Source of the DNA: Acridotheres tristis
Lineage: Eukaryota; Chordata; Aves; Passeriformes; Sturnidae
Length of the DNA: 64,000 bases
Reading direction: 5' to 3'
Assembly (NCBI GenBank): GCA_037013685.1
Contig: CM072887.1
Coordinates: 37,685,154 to 37,749,153, forward strand
The notes beneath the pieces are model-generated. The model saw nothing but the letters and a program-made list of their open reading frames with translations. It did no database searches and was not told the origin of the DNA. Each line of letters starts with the position of its first letter. The stretch's first letter is position 1. The position numbers and the translations under genes were made by a program. Shown piece after piece: positions 10,701-25,000 of this stretch.

Positions 10701-13700
10701 TACTGTAGCTGTGTTGCAATGTTCTATTGATCAAATTACTGAGTATGATTTATGAGCATTCTCCAGTAAGTGGTATGACAGTTTTCTATAAACTGTAACA
10801 ATATGAGACTACATGCAATGTCTTGTTAAATGCTACCTAAGAAGTCTTGAGAGATATTTGTGGATACAGCATTGTGCTTACAAGTCCTAGAAAGTGTTTA
10901 GTTTAGAGTCAGCCCTAAGGAAATATCTGTTTTCCACCTAGGCTGTAGTGTCCCCCAAGGCCCTCACCTCGATCCTAAACAACAATTCATCTCAGCACAG
11001 AAGTTCCACAGGTTGAGGTCAGTCTGGAGACTCTTGTCTTCCAAATAACCCTGCTCCTGGCATTGTTTCCACCCACCCTGCAGGCCTCCAGTGTGGAAGC
11101 AGGAAACCCATTATTCCTTGTCTTGATTTCTTCCATGTCCCCTTTCACTTCTGAACTCTCTGACAGCCCTAGGTAAGGACGACATTTTGGAAGCAATTAA
11201 GGTATGACTGTGCTGCTTTGTGCAGTGCAACAAAGCTCTGGAGGTATCTAAATGCCCTGCTGGAGATGAAGTACAGATGATTCTGGTTAGGAAGGGTACT
11301 GAAGATGAGCCAGCTGGAGCCTATTCAGGACAACACCAAGACCAACACGAGATACCACAGGAGACAAAGCCCAAAATGAAACCATCAATCCATCTGAAGA
11401 TGGCATTTGGAAACATTTGCATTAACAAGGCTCCTCTCCGAGTACAGAATTTCACATGTATCCCAAAAATGGATTACCAATCTGATGCCGTTTCTTTTTT
11501 TTCCTCATTTTAACTACTACAGATCAAACCCTCTGTTATAAAATTCGTAATTTACCAGGTACTTTCACTGCCACCCCAGTATTTCAAATAACTCTTAAAC
11601 TGTAACCCATGTGTTTCTTTTTCTTTCTTGCAGCTATTAAAATGATGCAAAGCCCTTCTTTCAAAAAGGTGTGCAATTCTTGCTCTAAGCAGCAACATTT
11701 TTCAGAACAGTTTTAAGCTCTGTCAGAAGCTTACAACCAAGTGTGAAAAAAAAGAAAAAAAAGCCAGCACAGAAGCAAATGACAAGGTACCTAGGACTGT
11801 GCAGGCATCAAAACCTGTGAAAAGGTGCTAGCACTCTCCTCATCCTGTGCTAACATAACACCAATCCTACATGGACATAATGAATTCCTCAGAGCTGTGA
11901 CTACATGTGGTGTGCTTGCTACATTCTCTCCTCCACTTTTGCTGTGCAGGGATGTTTCTTCCTGAAGTAAAATAAAGCATAAGCGTATTCTGAATGAGAA
12001 AAGAACATAGACATGACATCTATAAAACATTACCTATTCAGTACAAGTGGAAAGAAAGAAAAAAGCAGTTTCAGTAAAAGGTTCTCTAAAATAAAATTTA
12101 AACAAATAAATCAATGCTCAGAAGGCAATGGAACAAGAAGTATTGTAAAACTTACTCTAAACATTGTTGAGGTTTCTTTTTATTTAGGTTTGGAATTTAT
12201 GCAAGATTTTGACACAAAGTATACTAAAACAGAACTTAGAACCATTAATTGAGAGCTAAAGTGACAGAACAATTTAGAGAAACATAAATTCAGCAGTGCT
12301 ATAGCCAACAAATCTGACTGCCAGCGTGCAGCTCCTTACATCATCCAAGCATCAAATGTTGCCAATAAAAGAGTTTAGGTTGCATGGAATATATAACCCA
12401 GAATGACTGTATAATAAAAATATATGAGTGTTCAGAATTTTATATGGATTTCAAGAAAGCATTTCATATTGTATCTGCAGAACAGCAAAGATAGAGTGGT
12501 AAAAAGAGAAAAATATTATATTGACTTAAATACTAAAGTGTATAAGTAGAAGATGGTACGGTTAAATTATGTGCACTGCTTATTATATTACTTATTATGC
12601 TCTTCAAAGAACAAGCCAACATTAGTATGCAGGCAAGTCTTTTCTTGGAAAAATAAACTCTTGCCTTTTCATCTTAAGAAAATAAGTCCTCTCTTTTAGA
12701 ACTGCACCAGCTACTTTAACACCTAAGTGCTTTAAATTCTTTAATGTCTTAATTTCCACATGCCTCTGGAAATGATGCTATTCACGTTTAACAGATTATT
12801 CAGTGTTGTTTTTAAAGACTAATGAGTTCTTTTATTGCCTGTTTCTGTTTAAGGAAACTGCCGGAGCACAGGTCTCACTGACTGGAAAGAGACCAAATAT
12901 CCTACCTGCATCGCAAACTTTTAAAATAATTTTGGACAGTTGTCATGACAGGGAACCAAATACAGATTACCCTAACCCCAGACTGGTACCTTAACTTCTG
13001 AATTATCTTTTCTTCTATTACAAGATGGCATTAAGCCAGCAGACAGAAAAGTGGACAACCAGGCTATGTTCTTAAGAAAGAAGTGAAAAACAAAAGCTCT
13101 ATTACTAGTTAAACTCTCCCACTTGTGCTGCTCCACAGAAACAGGCTTTTTTTTAAACTGAACTCAGTAGTCACAGACAACTTCAACCTTAAAGTGATGA
13201 TGATGCTGCTGATGATGAAAAAACCAAAGAGAGCGAGCACACCTTAAGTAAGCTCTGCTAACAATGTATAGAGATCTAAATGCTCCTCACACACATAGCC
13301 TTTCTCACCCATCAAAATAATTTGTTAGTTAATTCTTATCATGCTGCATCATATTCATAGACAACTCTGACAAGAATCAATAGCAAAGCAGGTTGTTCAT
13401 TTAACTTGTCTGGCTCTTAACTCATTTAAATTAATTATTTTGAATGAACATAATTTATTTAGCGGAATAATTCTTATAGCAAGTACAATCTATATTTATG
13501 GGGAAAGAGGTAAGGGGATACAAACATTTAGTATACAAATTTAGGATAATAAAAATGGTAAAAAAGCAATTGAACAAAGAAAAATAAAACGAATAAGCTT
13601 TATCCAGTCATCCAATGGCTCTTCTTCAGTTTAAAATAATCAAGAGTGATGGGGAACTGAAGCAGCAAGTACAGTCAGAGCAACAGATTAGAGAGAGTTA

Positions 13701-16559
13701 ATCTTAACAGTGATAACTCATGAGGGTTGAGAAAAGGAAACATGACACAGAGTGATATTCAGAGATAATGTATTGGCTGGATCACCTGTACTTTACCACC
13801 TTGGCCTCCAGGACAGTATTAAGAGTGGGTCTCTCTGATCTGGAAAGAAACAAGCAAAACCTAACGAAAGAACACTCTCTTCTTGACTTCCTTGTGCCAC
13901 TGGTAACAGTGATGAAAGATGCAAAGGGAGCATGACAGCCCCTGAATAAGTCTGTAATTACTTCCATTTAAAGATGTTACAGCTTCCAAGGCACAGTGCA
14001 GTTTTGAAATGAGTGACATTGCATACATCTGGTGGAACAGGAGAGACATTAGCCAGACAGAGGAGATTAAGCTCTGAAAATGTCAATTTTTAGACTAAAA
14101 AGGGTTAAGACTTTAATGTCAGTGATGTATTCAGACAACACCCATGAACATTAAAAGGGCATGAGTTATGCTCATATCTTCCCATGTGTCAAGAATGACA
14201 AGACTTTCTCAGAGTCTGCTGAATAGAGAAATCTGTCAGAAGCAGATGGGAAATCAAATTTTGTTGAGAAACAGAAGATTCTGATCTCCTCAACAGAACA
14301 TACAAATTATTGTATGAGCCTTAGCAAAGAAAAAAAGACTATGGACAAAACCTTAGGAGAAAAAAGAAAAAATATCAGCATATGTGCATCTGAGTTGCAA
14401 ATAGCTGGTTCATGCCCCTCATCATCTGTGCTCTGTGGCTTTGTATACACACCTAAGTTTATGAAGCTTGCTGTCTGTCACTAAAAGAAACTCCTTCTGC
14501 AAGCCAAGGTTATGCTATGATGTGGGAGGGCACAGTGCAGAGGGTTGCACAGCACAGGTCATGATGAACCTCGAATGTTAAAAATAAAACAAAACACAGG
14601 AACAAAAAGTATTGAACCGGTGTAATTTGTGCACTCACTTGTGAACAACCTATGCTCAGCATGACTGCCTTTTTGTTCCTCCACCCCTGAAACAAAGAAT
14701 CCTCAGGGAAAGGCAGCTCCCTAAGTCCACTCCGTCAAAGGTAAAGTAACTAAACCTGCACAAGCTCTGTGTGCACCCCACTCACATGAAATTTACCTAG
14801 CCCAGGATACAGTCACCTCCTGAGTATTACAGATTCTGAGGGCTATGTGCAATAACCACTACTAGATATACTCATGCCATTTACAAACTCTTTCCTCTGG
14901 ACTGTACTACACAGACCAATGTTCAACTTCTCCTAGGACTTTCTGTCTGGAATGGAACAATAAAGAAGCAAAGGGCAGGAAAATTACAACTGAGTAATTC
15001 CCTAGCTACAAAATACTGCCTGTGTGAAAAATACAGCAACTGAAATTTCTTAACATCTTCTTTTATGGATCTTGCTTTTCACTCTTCACTGGTTTGCTAA
15101 AGTTTACCTCTACTGGCTTAAAAATGAGCTGCTTAAACAAAACAACCACACAATAATGTACTCAAAGAGACTACATTACTCCTGCTGACTCCACTTTTGC
15201 AATTACAAGTTAGTAGATGTTGGGTTCCCTGTGTCGAATGCTAAGCCTTTTTCTTGTGGGAAGTCAGTCAAAGTTTAGCTGTATATGGATTTTAAAAGTT
15301 ACAGTTGATATAGTGGAAGGTCACCATGTTTAGAAATAACATTCTTTCTTCTTCATAGAAGAAAAAAAAAACAAAAAAATTTTTTTACTCCTTACATGGG
15401 ATGTTCTATGTTAGGTCAAGTGGAGTTTTCCTGCATTTGCAAGCACCTGAACAAAGACCATTTCTCTTTCCACCACTGTCAGCGCCCAGAAGCTTCCCAA
15501 GAACTGAACAGGAGAGCATCAAATGCTACAAATAAATGTGAGGAGGAGATGTGGACCAGAGGAACTGTGACTTGTGCTATGCCAAAGAGACCTCGTTTCC
15601 GGCTGAATAAGGCTGAAAGATTTAGAGGAAAGGACAGAGCTTTTCTCCATTTCAGGCCAAGTGTGTCTTGAGAGGTAACTGAGACCACTTATTACAAGAT
15701 AAATGGGAAATGGGAGTCAGTGCTGCAGGGGGCATGTACTAAATAACACCCCAGTGTGCAAGACCAGGCCTGAATGAGCCAATTATCTGGATGAAGAGCA
15801 GGGTCTACAGGAATTAAAAGCAAATTCTATAGGTCATGCTAAAGAAAAGAACCTGGGAAAAAGGCAGAGGGGGAACACAGGAGTGGATGTAGACAACCCA
15901 AGAAGAAGGGTCAGTAAATTTTCTGACCAAAAAGATGGATACAGGTAGAGTTCCAGAACCTGCCAGGAAAGGTAACAAAACTGGAAGGCAAGGCAGATGA
16001 GACTGAGTATAGAGGAGTCACGCTGGCTGAAGGGGGATCTTTGTCCATTAAAGCACACTTCCGTGCATAGAAGGGAGATGGTGAAGTCACACTTCCCCTC
16101 TCCTTCTGCAACCAGCCATTGTTCTTGCACAGCTCCCCCACAGAAATGTGCCAGTCAGCAGGGATTTTAGCCAGTGTTACCTCCAGTGATAAGTTGGGTT
16201 AATAGCGAGTAGATGATGTTTATGCACAGATATTTTGTCATAATTTCTAGAAGCTAAGTGCACCACAAAGTTAGGAGAATGATAAAATTTAGATGAAAAT
16301 GCTCAATATTACAGAAAATCCCCAAATTAAATTTGCTTCTGCTGAACACAATCATAGGCAAATTGTCCCCAAATACATATCCCCACCCCCATTTTGTAGG
16401 GATGGTTCTAATTTGCACTTTTCACCACAGCAACAGAAGTAAAGAGTTTTTCAGAATACAGATCCCTTAACACGAGCTTCTCCTTTAGGAACATAGGAGG
16501 CACCACTGAAGCCCTTAACAGCAATATGCTTCAATGTCTGCCGAGCCCAAAATTGTTCA
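7795..16559. other. Unannotated AT-rich DNA, no gene seen
   Basis: No supported gene. Open frames are all under 100 codons and none resembles a known domain. The minus strand at about 10039-10440 yields several adjoining hydrophobic frames, treated as chance products of T-rich DNA. Other contents are an 18-bp tandem duplication (9223-9258), an A7T7 step near 15373-15386 and scattered homopolymers. Confidence 0.7.
9223..9258. repeat. Perfect 18-bp tandem duplication
   Basis: The 18-mer GTTAAAGTGAATTAGTTG occurs twice head to tail, at 9223-9240 and 9241-9258, with no mismatch and no spacer. The absence of divergence suggests a recent replication-slippage event. Confidence 0.95.
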
Positions 16560-16624
16560 GGCACATGACTACGTGATCTCTGTAGGTCCCTTCCAACTGA
16601 AGTACTCTATTCTAGTCTAGCCTA
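16560..16624 (+). mobile_element. CR1 LINE, short 3' tail fragment
   Basis: This is the last roughly 65 bp of a CR1 element in sense orientation. The diagnostic sequence GATCTCTGTAGGTCCCTTCC (16574-16593) is followed by AACTGAAGTACTCTATTCTA. It ends in a degraded TCTAT-type tail rather than the ATTCTGTG-type octamers of the copy at 1-250, so a different CR1 subfamily is likely. Sequence further upstream (to about 16530) is only weakly CR1-like and was left out. Confidence 0.8.
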
Positions 16625-19600
16625 TTTATCTTTTGCAAGGCCAACTTAACTGGAAAAGAAAAAGCACAGAGCTTTAGACACAGTAGCCCTTTTATCACAG
16701 CTACAGCAGCTCTATTACTGCTATGAAAACACCAAATTACAAAAAAAAAATTTCTCGGTTCAGAACTATGAAAAGTTCAAGGCAAGGAAAGATAATGCAG
16801 ATAGCATCCATTAATATGCTTGGACAGACCAAATCTTTTACTACCAATTTTTATGAAAGGTTTTGAGTTGTTTTCCTTACTAAAGTGAGGTAGTTGCCAT
16901 TACAAGACTCTCAGGTTTTTTGTGTTCATCTGTTTTTTTCTTCCCACATAATTTCTTAGGTAATACATCATCCTTTCCACCCTTTGGAGCTTCTGGTGTG
17001 ATATTATCGCACAGATGCAGTGCATTGATTCTGGACTGCTGGGAATTAGTGGCTGGCACATTGGGTAACAGGAAAGTATTAACTGTTGCAGATAGAGTCA
17101 TTTCTTCTGCGCAGAGAATGGCTCCCTTCAGTTAAAACTAAATATTCTAAGCATTTCTTCTTGATATTTTCCCAATTTCCAGGACTTTTGAAGTGGATCC
17201 CTGTAATTTGTCTTCTTTATGCAACACTACCAGATAACTACTATAGAGGTTGTGCTGCTCTGTATTTATATGCCCGGTCCTTAGCTCAAAGCACTGATTT
17301 TCACAACCTTCAGACAGATTCAGAATTGATTAGTGCTATGTAACATCTTCCAAGTTCCACCTACCTATAAGAAATGTCAGATGAACCATGCAGCATTAGG
17401 ATGAGTAAAGAGCAGCAATCCAGGCTGCAAGAGGAAGAATTTGCAGCATCACAATCAGCACACATTGTTGTAAAGCCCCTGTGTTTGCTGGTTTACAAAC
17501 AGTGCAGATGGCAACACAGGTTCTAACTCTGGCAAACATATACAAGATTAGATATTTTTTCCCATAAACTTTGTTAAGCTTCCCTCCTCATAGACATAAA
17601 GCTATGGCTCTGGGAGAGTGTACTATCCAAGTCTTACAGGTAATGAGAAATAAGTAACTAAGGTGCAACTTAATGCTGTTATCAGTACACTCCTCCTCAT
17701 TCCAAATTATATCTCAAATGTTTATGGTGCTTCCTAAGGCAACGATGCTTTTCCATCATTCTGAAGGGAGGAAGTAATCTGCACATACCAAAGGTGAACA
17801 TAGGCCATCCAATCTTAATGACATTTACAATAATGTCAGTTACAAATGCCCCATTGCAAAACCAAATAATTACAACAAATTAAATTTCCATTATCTGTAT
17901 AATAAATCCTTTTTATTAAGTGCATCTCATTAGTGACTGAAATATTTTACTAGTGAGTACAAATACTATCATGGGAAGCTTTTAAATCAGTAACTTTTTC
18001 TTAAGTTGCTTGAATGTGATTAAGAATCTAAACTCTAGATGATGTTCTGACCTTTTTGGAGCTTAACTGAGAAGCAACTTGAGGAAAAGTAAAAATTGCT
18101 CAGATTTAAATTCAGTAATGATGAGGCAATGCATATCATAGAAAGGACAAAGCACAAAGGGGATGGTGCTACGAAAAATTATGGTTAATAACAGGAGAAG
18201 TTGAGCTAAAATGAAGGAAAATATAACAAAAATTATGAAGAATACCAGGAATACCTTTCATAATGAATTCACAATAAGATGTAGCTAAACGGGTTGAAAT
18301 AGCTTTTCTGGTACATATGAAGAGGAAAAATAGCCTGTTATAAGGGGAGTTATAACGCCTCATTTCATCATTTCTCAAAACTGATAAGGTACATGCAGAA
18401 CTAAATTGAAGGTATTTAAGTAAGACAGTGATGTTGTATATTGGGAATTGGAGGCAAAGTTTTCTAAGCTGGTGTAAGGCACAGAATGTTAGACTAGATG
18501 AGTGGGTTAAAATGATTTTAAATTATTCCTTCTTCATTCCCCCTATTCTTTTTTACTACCTTTCTCCCCCCACACACTTCCCAGAACTATCAGGCATCTC
18601 TTAGCAAATATAAAGGCCCTAAACTACTGATGTGTACCTTACATCACTTTATACATCTTAATTTGACAATTAGATGAGGGATGTGAGGAAGAAACACAAA
18701 ATAGCCCTGCAGAGTGCAGTTTCATGGTATAGCTAAATTATCCTAATGGCATTCTCTGCCAGTTTAGCTACCAGAACTATCATACCACTCAGTCATATGT
18801 CACACCCCTATTTGGGCCACAGCCACTGCAAGTCAGGAGAATGGAAGAGGAGCAAAATCCTTTGCACCAGCAGTTATAGGATTAATGTAGTTATAATGTA
18901 AAATACAGTGGTTTGCAGTAGAATGTGTGTGTTGGGGTGGGGATGGAGTTTTAAGTTTGAATTCCTCCTTGTGAACAGCTCTGTGTTCTGTCACTTCTCA
19001 TGGACATGTTAACATTACTACAAACATGAATAGTGGAAACAGGAAGGGATATGGGGGGAAAATGAAAGAACAATCTTTGATCTGGATGCTTCTGTTGTTG
19101 TCAAACTGTGTCAAATTCAAGAGGTTTCAAAGTCAGACATGGAATGGAGAGTCCTTTCATTTAGCAGATCCTTGCAAGATGTCATTCAGAAAAGCAGATA
19201 TGATAGCTATACCAGGGCCATCACATGTGATCAGGATATTCATTTAGCCTTTGGATTTCACAGAGTTAGCAGAGGATTAGCAGAGTTTTCAAAAGTTAGT
19301 AGCCCTTAATAGACTGACTACTAATCAGGAATATTATATGCATGTATATGCATATGCACAGGAAAATCCCTGCTCCCTCAGTGAGCATTTCTTTCATTCA
19401 ATGAAGAGCTTCAAGCTTGATTTGCTGTCTTAGCTTGCATAACTGCAAAAATTATTTATGATGCTAACATCATCTAATGCATCTACAGGATTTGTCTGGC
19501 TGACCTCCTAAGCTTCTAATTTTCATGATGCAGTGACTATTCATTAGTCAAAAAAAGTTATTTTATTAGTTCTATTATGACCCTTTGATTTTATTATCTG

Positions 19601-19945
19601 TCTGTTTTTTTCCCCCGTGTATCTAAGGAGACTGGTCTGTTTTCATTATGTTCATTTCAAGAAAATGGGAGAAAAAATATATAAACACAGACATTATCAT
19701 GTAATAAAAAGCAGGGAAGAGCACTGTATCACACTACATTTAGGCAAAGACAGTTTCCCCATGCTTCAATCAATTTTATCACTAGAGCAGCTTTGGTTTT
19801 AATTCATTATGGACTTCCTCAGGACTTGCCATGCCATAGCTTGAGCGCTTAAACTTAGAAGGGTCTCCCTGAATCCACCCAAAAAAAATCTCACCTAGAT
19901 ATTTCAAATCCCATCAAAATAGCTCTCTGATGAAAATATTTGCCT

Positions 19946-19967
19946 GATATGTAAATTTTTACATATC
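19946..19967. repeat. Perfect inverted repeat, 10-bp arms
   Basis: GATATGTAAA (19946-19955) and TTTACATATC (19958-19967) are exact reverse complements separated by two T residues. It could extrude as a small cruciform or serve as a symmetric protein site. Such AT-rich palindromes are common by chance, and no function is claimed. Confidence 0.9.
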
Positions 19968-22010
19968 TTCCACTGATGTATTCCCTCCCATATCATGTAT
20001 CTTCACTTGATTTTATATCCATAATATGCTTATGGAATCAAACTATCTCTGCATGCATACACTTGTATTTTCTTCTTTGCTCAACCACCTGAGAATTGCA
20101 ATTCTTCTACCAATAAACATCCTCGTTGATCTGTATAGGTAAAGAGACTGGACAAATCAACTATTGGGGTACCAGACATTATAAACAAAGCAGAACAAGT
20201 CTTAGCTCTGCCAGATTAAACATAACTCATCCAAGAAAGAATCATTTAGTCATCACAGACACACAGCGTATTTCAATTTTACTCAACAGAATTAGCATCC
20301 TCCTCATTTTAGTTGGTACAGGAAAAAGAAATTATTTGATGGAGCAGATCCAAGTATATCTGTACCCACTGCTCTTTAATTTGAGGCAATTTTTTATACA
20401 ATAAGAACTCCAGTAACACTTTATTCCAATTCTGCTACATTAAGTAATGGATTTATTTCAGCTTGGTTTAAGCAAGAACATTATGCTGCTATTGGCAAAG
20501 CCTTTCTTTTACTTTGGCACCTCTAAAGCAGAATTTTTATCAGCCTAGGATGCCTCCTGCAGATGAGTAAGGAACATCTGCTTTTATCCATAATCTGAAT
20601 TTCTCCTCTTTTTCAGTCTTAAACTTGAAAGCGAGAACAATAACAACCATGCTTTATAGCTCTTCATTCAATAACTTAGAGCAATAGCTGGGATTAACAG
20701 CTTCCACAATATTTTTTGCTTTTTGACTTCAGAAACAGTTGGATAACAATGAATGTTATTTTCTTCATCACAGGTGAAATGCACGGTAAAAAAACACTTC
20801 CCATTGTGCTCAGAGCAGAAAAACTGCCAAGAGGGAAACAAGTCAGGCCTAGGTCATCTTCTGACTTAATTAATGGAAGAAGACAGAAAGGACAGAGCCA
20901 AAGTACAGAGTTCTGCTGGAGCCAGACACTCTCAGAGCATGCTGAAACCCTTTGTAAACAGGTTCAGGCTTTTAGGGTTTTTTTGCCCTCTGTCTCCAGG
21001 TAGCTTCACTAGTGCAGCTACAACTCAGTATGCTGTAAATATCTTTGTATCACTTTATGCAAATCAGAATAATTTCAGAAAGACCCAAGTGTGTTAGAGA
21101 CTTACTTATGGCTCAGCCAGCTTCTTCACCTATTGAACTAGGCTGAAAACATCACAACGTAAATATTACATCTGTTTAAATTTTGGCACGCCATTTAGGT
21201 GTTGCAGACCTAGGTGAAATTGGGTGTCACTGTAAGAATTCTTTTACAATGGCTTCCAGAGATCAATTTCAAGCTCAACAGCCATTAATCTAGTAGAATC
21301 AGGAAATATTTTGTTACAGGCCATTCTGTAGAAAAAGTGTGAACGTGCAATTTATGGAGGTTATGTTCTGCTATTTAAGAGTGCAGAATTGTTACTTACA
21401 TGACAAGTCGCTTGTTCTAACGTCAGTCCAAGGCTCCAGCTGTGAAAATGAGGAGTTTTGCATCACTGTCCTTGCCTCTCACACACATGCTGTCATCCTA
21501 CCCTGTGGCATTTCATTAGACAAAAATGCACAGCCTGATGACCAAGAGACTCAAAATTTGGAATCAGAGCTGTATTTCTTATGGCAATTCAGATCACTCA
21601 GCAGTCAGGACAAAGATTTCTTTCTGCAAACTGTCTGCGCTCAGCTTTTAGAAGTTTCTATGAAAACTCAATGACAATGCCATTTGAGATCTTGTAAGCT
21701 TCAAGCTACCTTGTACAATTCCCCTAAAAAAGAGAAATCTCCCAAATCTCCTCTGAAAGCTTCACCTTGTTGCCTGTCTTTCAATCAAGGTTCATAGGAC
21801 TCTCAGGTCTGAAAACGTAAGTGAGGCATGAGACTTCTGATTCTTTTAGCCTCATCATTCCCTTAGGACATTTTCTGCCAGAAATGATACCTGTAAATGG
21901 TTTCATTTATGTTTTGATAAAATAAAAACACTCCCCACGCTGAGCTGGGCTAATGGACCTGTGACTGCACCAGTGTATATGGAGACTCTCTAAGTAATTC
22001 CAAAATTACA

Positions 22011-22034
22011 GATATCCAGGATTTCCTGGATATC
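22011..22034. repeat. Perfect hairpin, 10-bp stem and 4-base loop
   Basis: GATATCCAGG (22011-22020) and CCTGGATATC (22025-22034) are exact reverse complements around an ATTT loop. The stem is mixed in composition, so it is less expected by chance than an AT-only palindrome. The arms resemble TTCCNGGAA-like sites only loosely. Confidence 0.92.
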
Positions 22035-25000
22035 CTGGTGAAGACCACAATAAGTAAAATGCTGAATGAGAAAGCATCCCTTACTAAAAAGGGGAAATGA
22101 AAAGAAATAGACCAACAAACAAACACAGAATAAATTTCATCAGACGATCAACAGACTCAACTGAACTTATACCTGGTCATAAAGAGACAAAAAGGCAAAT
22201 CTTCCTATTTTATATATCAGAATAAGAATTCAAATATCTATGCCAAAATGAAAGACAGTTTCAGAGAAAGCTGACCAGCACGGACAAGAGATGGATCATG
22301 ACAAACTACTATGCCTGTAGTTGGAGAGATGAATATATCATTCCTGTCTGGACACAGGCTGGTCTAATTTTTGTTCATATATAATTGATTATCCTTAAAC
22401 TAAACTTAAAACCCACTACAACTGCTCTCCATAGCTGCACTCATTGTTTTGGCAGAATAAATCACAAACTACAATCACCATCAGAACTTATATTCATTGT
22501 ATTCATTTTGTGATGTTTCTTGACCCTCTTTTGGAAAAACCAAAGTTCAGCCAACCTTAAATTCACATAAATTCATTTTTGTTCTTCCTAGCAGTGATTT
22601 TTACCTACATTATTTACTTGATATTATTAATCTAGATGCTAGAGGCAGTTTGGGGTTTTTTCCTGTCTTCCTAAGCACATCTTATTTTTGGATGGCCTAG
22701 TTACAGCAGCCATCACTCTCCAGAAAGATTTAACTTTTCCAGCATCCTTGGCTGGAAAAAAGTAGAATCTAAGGTGTTTTTTGGTCTTGTACATAACAAG
22801 AGAGATCCAATTAATTTCTGGCGGTGTTACCCTCAAGACTGTATAACTTTTAAAAAAAATTCTTTAAATATATAATTAAACAATATTATAAATCCCATAA
22901 CTGGAGAACATTAGAATTTTGAAAGATTATGGAATATGGCACATACAGAATATCTCCCATACAAAGGTCCGAGCAGTTTAAACAAATTATTTGAAAGAAC
23001 ATAACATGATCAGTGAATTCCACCGTGTCATTGTACACACTGGTCAGCCAAGGCACAGAGCCTGTACACGAATCACCCTGTCTAAGGCTACTCAGGAGGT
23101 AAATGGGAATGGGAAGGAGAGATACAAACACCAATCTTGGCTCTGTTTGGTGCTCTGGCCACCTCCAACACACCTGTCCCGAGGAACAGGAGGCAGGTTA
23201 GCAGCTTCAGCAGTCACAGCAGCCACTGCTTTCCTTTGGCAAAAGCATCAAAGGCATCAATTGTACCAGTATCTTGGGTTCCAGTGTCCTTAGGCAAATG
23301 ACTGAGGTTATTATTCACCAGCTATGAAGTAAGACACTCCCTGCTTGAAATTTCTTCTGCATTGATAGCAGAAGAGAGAGGTTAGACATTATACGTGGCA
23401 GTGTGATAATCATAAAACACTACTCAAAAAGTTATTAAAATAATAATGAATAAAATTGCCATTCCTATTCATATGGATGAATTCTGGCAAGAAAAACTCC
23501 ATATTTACATTGACAAAAGCTTCAAAAATCCCTTTGAAAAGAAGGTACATCTTGCTACCTGTTCCCAAAAAGGATGACAAAATTTAAAATCTCTTTCATT
23601 GTTTCAAGCTCTTCATTTTAAGACAGTTTTTGGCACTCGATTGATGGCCACAGAATCCAAGAGCTACCGTTTGGGAGCCTGCTGATTAAAAGCTCACATC
23701 ACCTTGAGCTTGGAAAAGCAAGGAGTGTGACAATCCTCTAGATGCACAAACAAAAGCAGGAAATAAAATAATATAGGTGTAGATAATAACAATATCTGAC
23801 TACTAAATGGCACTGATTTCTCATTCATAATTACCAGGATTTCTTGACAAATGAAAAATATAGCTTCCCTCTGCTAGGCTCTATACTTAGAGTGAGGGCA
23901 TACCAACAGTGTGCATATATGTAACAGCAGATAGACGAAATAAAGAAGAATTAAAGCACAAAGATTAAGATACTGATTCTTCACTCCTAAATTGAAGCAT
24001 GTAACTAATCTTTTTAAATCAGGAATCTAGGAACCTGCACTTTTTCTACATGAATTATGAAAGTGAGAGAAGATGAAGCCCTCCCTGTGTTCTTCCCGGC
24101 ATGTTGCTCATTGTGGCTGATACAGTTTGATGCTTCTACCTTTGACGCCAAGCCACAGAGATTTTTTTTTGTTTTTTGGTAAGTCAGTCCCCAAAGCTGA
24201 AGTGGAAATTCGGATTAGATCTCCTCAGTCAGAAAGTCTGTCTTTATATGCAGTTTTCTAGTACTGTGAAATAGTACCGGTGTAGTTTCATAAATGAATA
24301 CTTAACCCAGAAAGAGAATACTTTTCTTTAAATAACTTGAAGGAAAAATAAAGTGATAAGTTAAACGAAAAAGAGAGACTCCTACATAAGTAGAACAATG
24401 CTCACATAATAATTAAAGGTTGCTTGATTCATATTACAACCTGAACTGGCAGTAACTGTCCAGCATAGCTAAGTTATGCTCTGTGGCCCTATCCATAGGA
24501 AAATACTATTTTTTAAGAGATGTGTAGGAGTGATGTCATATATTGAAACATAACTCCAGAGTAAAGCTAAGGACTCACTGATTCAGATGCTAACCAAGTC
24601 CAGGCAGTTTCCAACTGCTTCAATATCTTGCACTGCTAGAAGAATGAATGTCATATCCCTTTGAAAAGAAATGCCTATACTCTGTTGTAACCACCCAAAT
24701 ATGAATAGCGAAACCCACAGAACACAGAGTTGATGTTATAGCAGAAAATCCCTCAAAACACTGCCTTTAACAACATCCAACCCAGTGGGTCTAGATTTAG
24801 AAGTGTCTGCCCACCAGAGAGAAATAATAGTTTGTATTCCGACATATATAGTGATAAAAACTTATTGTGAAAGTGCATCTGGGCTAAATTTCACTGCAAA
24901 TTCACATTGTATATGTTGGCTATATCATGCACTGTCCAAAATCTGAAAAGACAGGAATATTACTCAAACACCAGGGCTCAGAAACATTGGCACTTTCAGA

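Noticed and set aside
13196..13220. GATGATGATG/CTGCTGATGATG short repeat
   Set aside because: Too short and imperfect to be worth listing as a microsatellite.
18480..18530. Possible further CR1 tail (TTAGACTAGATGAG)
   Set aside because: Only about a dozen bases match CR1 and the expected CCTTCCAAC and terminal octamers are absent.
21339..21674. 111-codon forward open frame
   Set aside because: Composition is unremarkable, there is no recognisable motif, and the length is within chance expectation.
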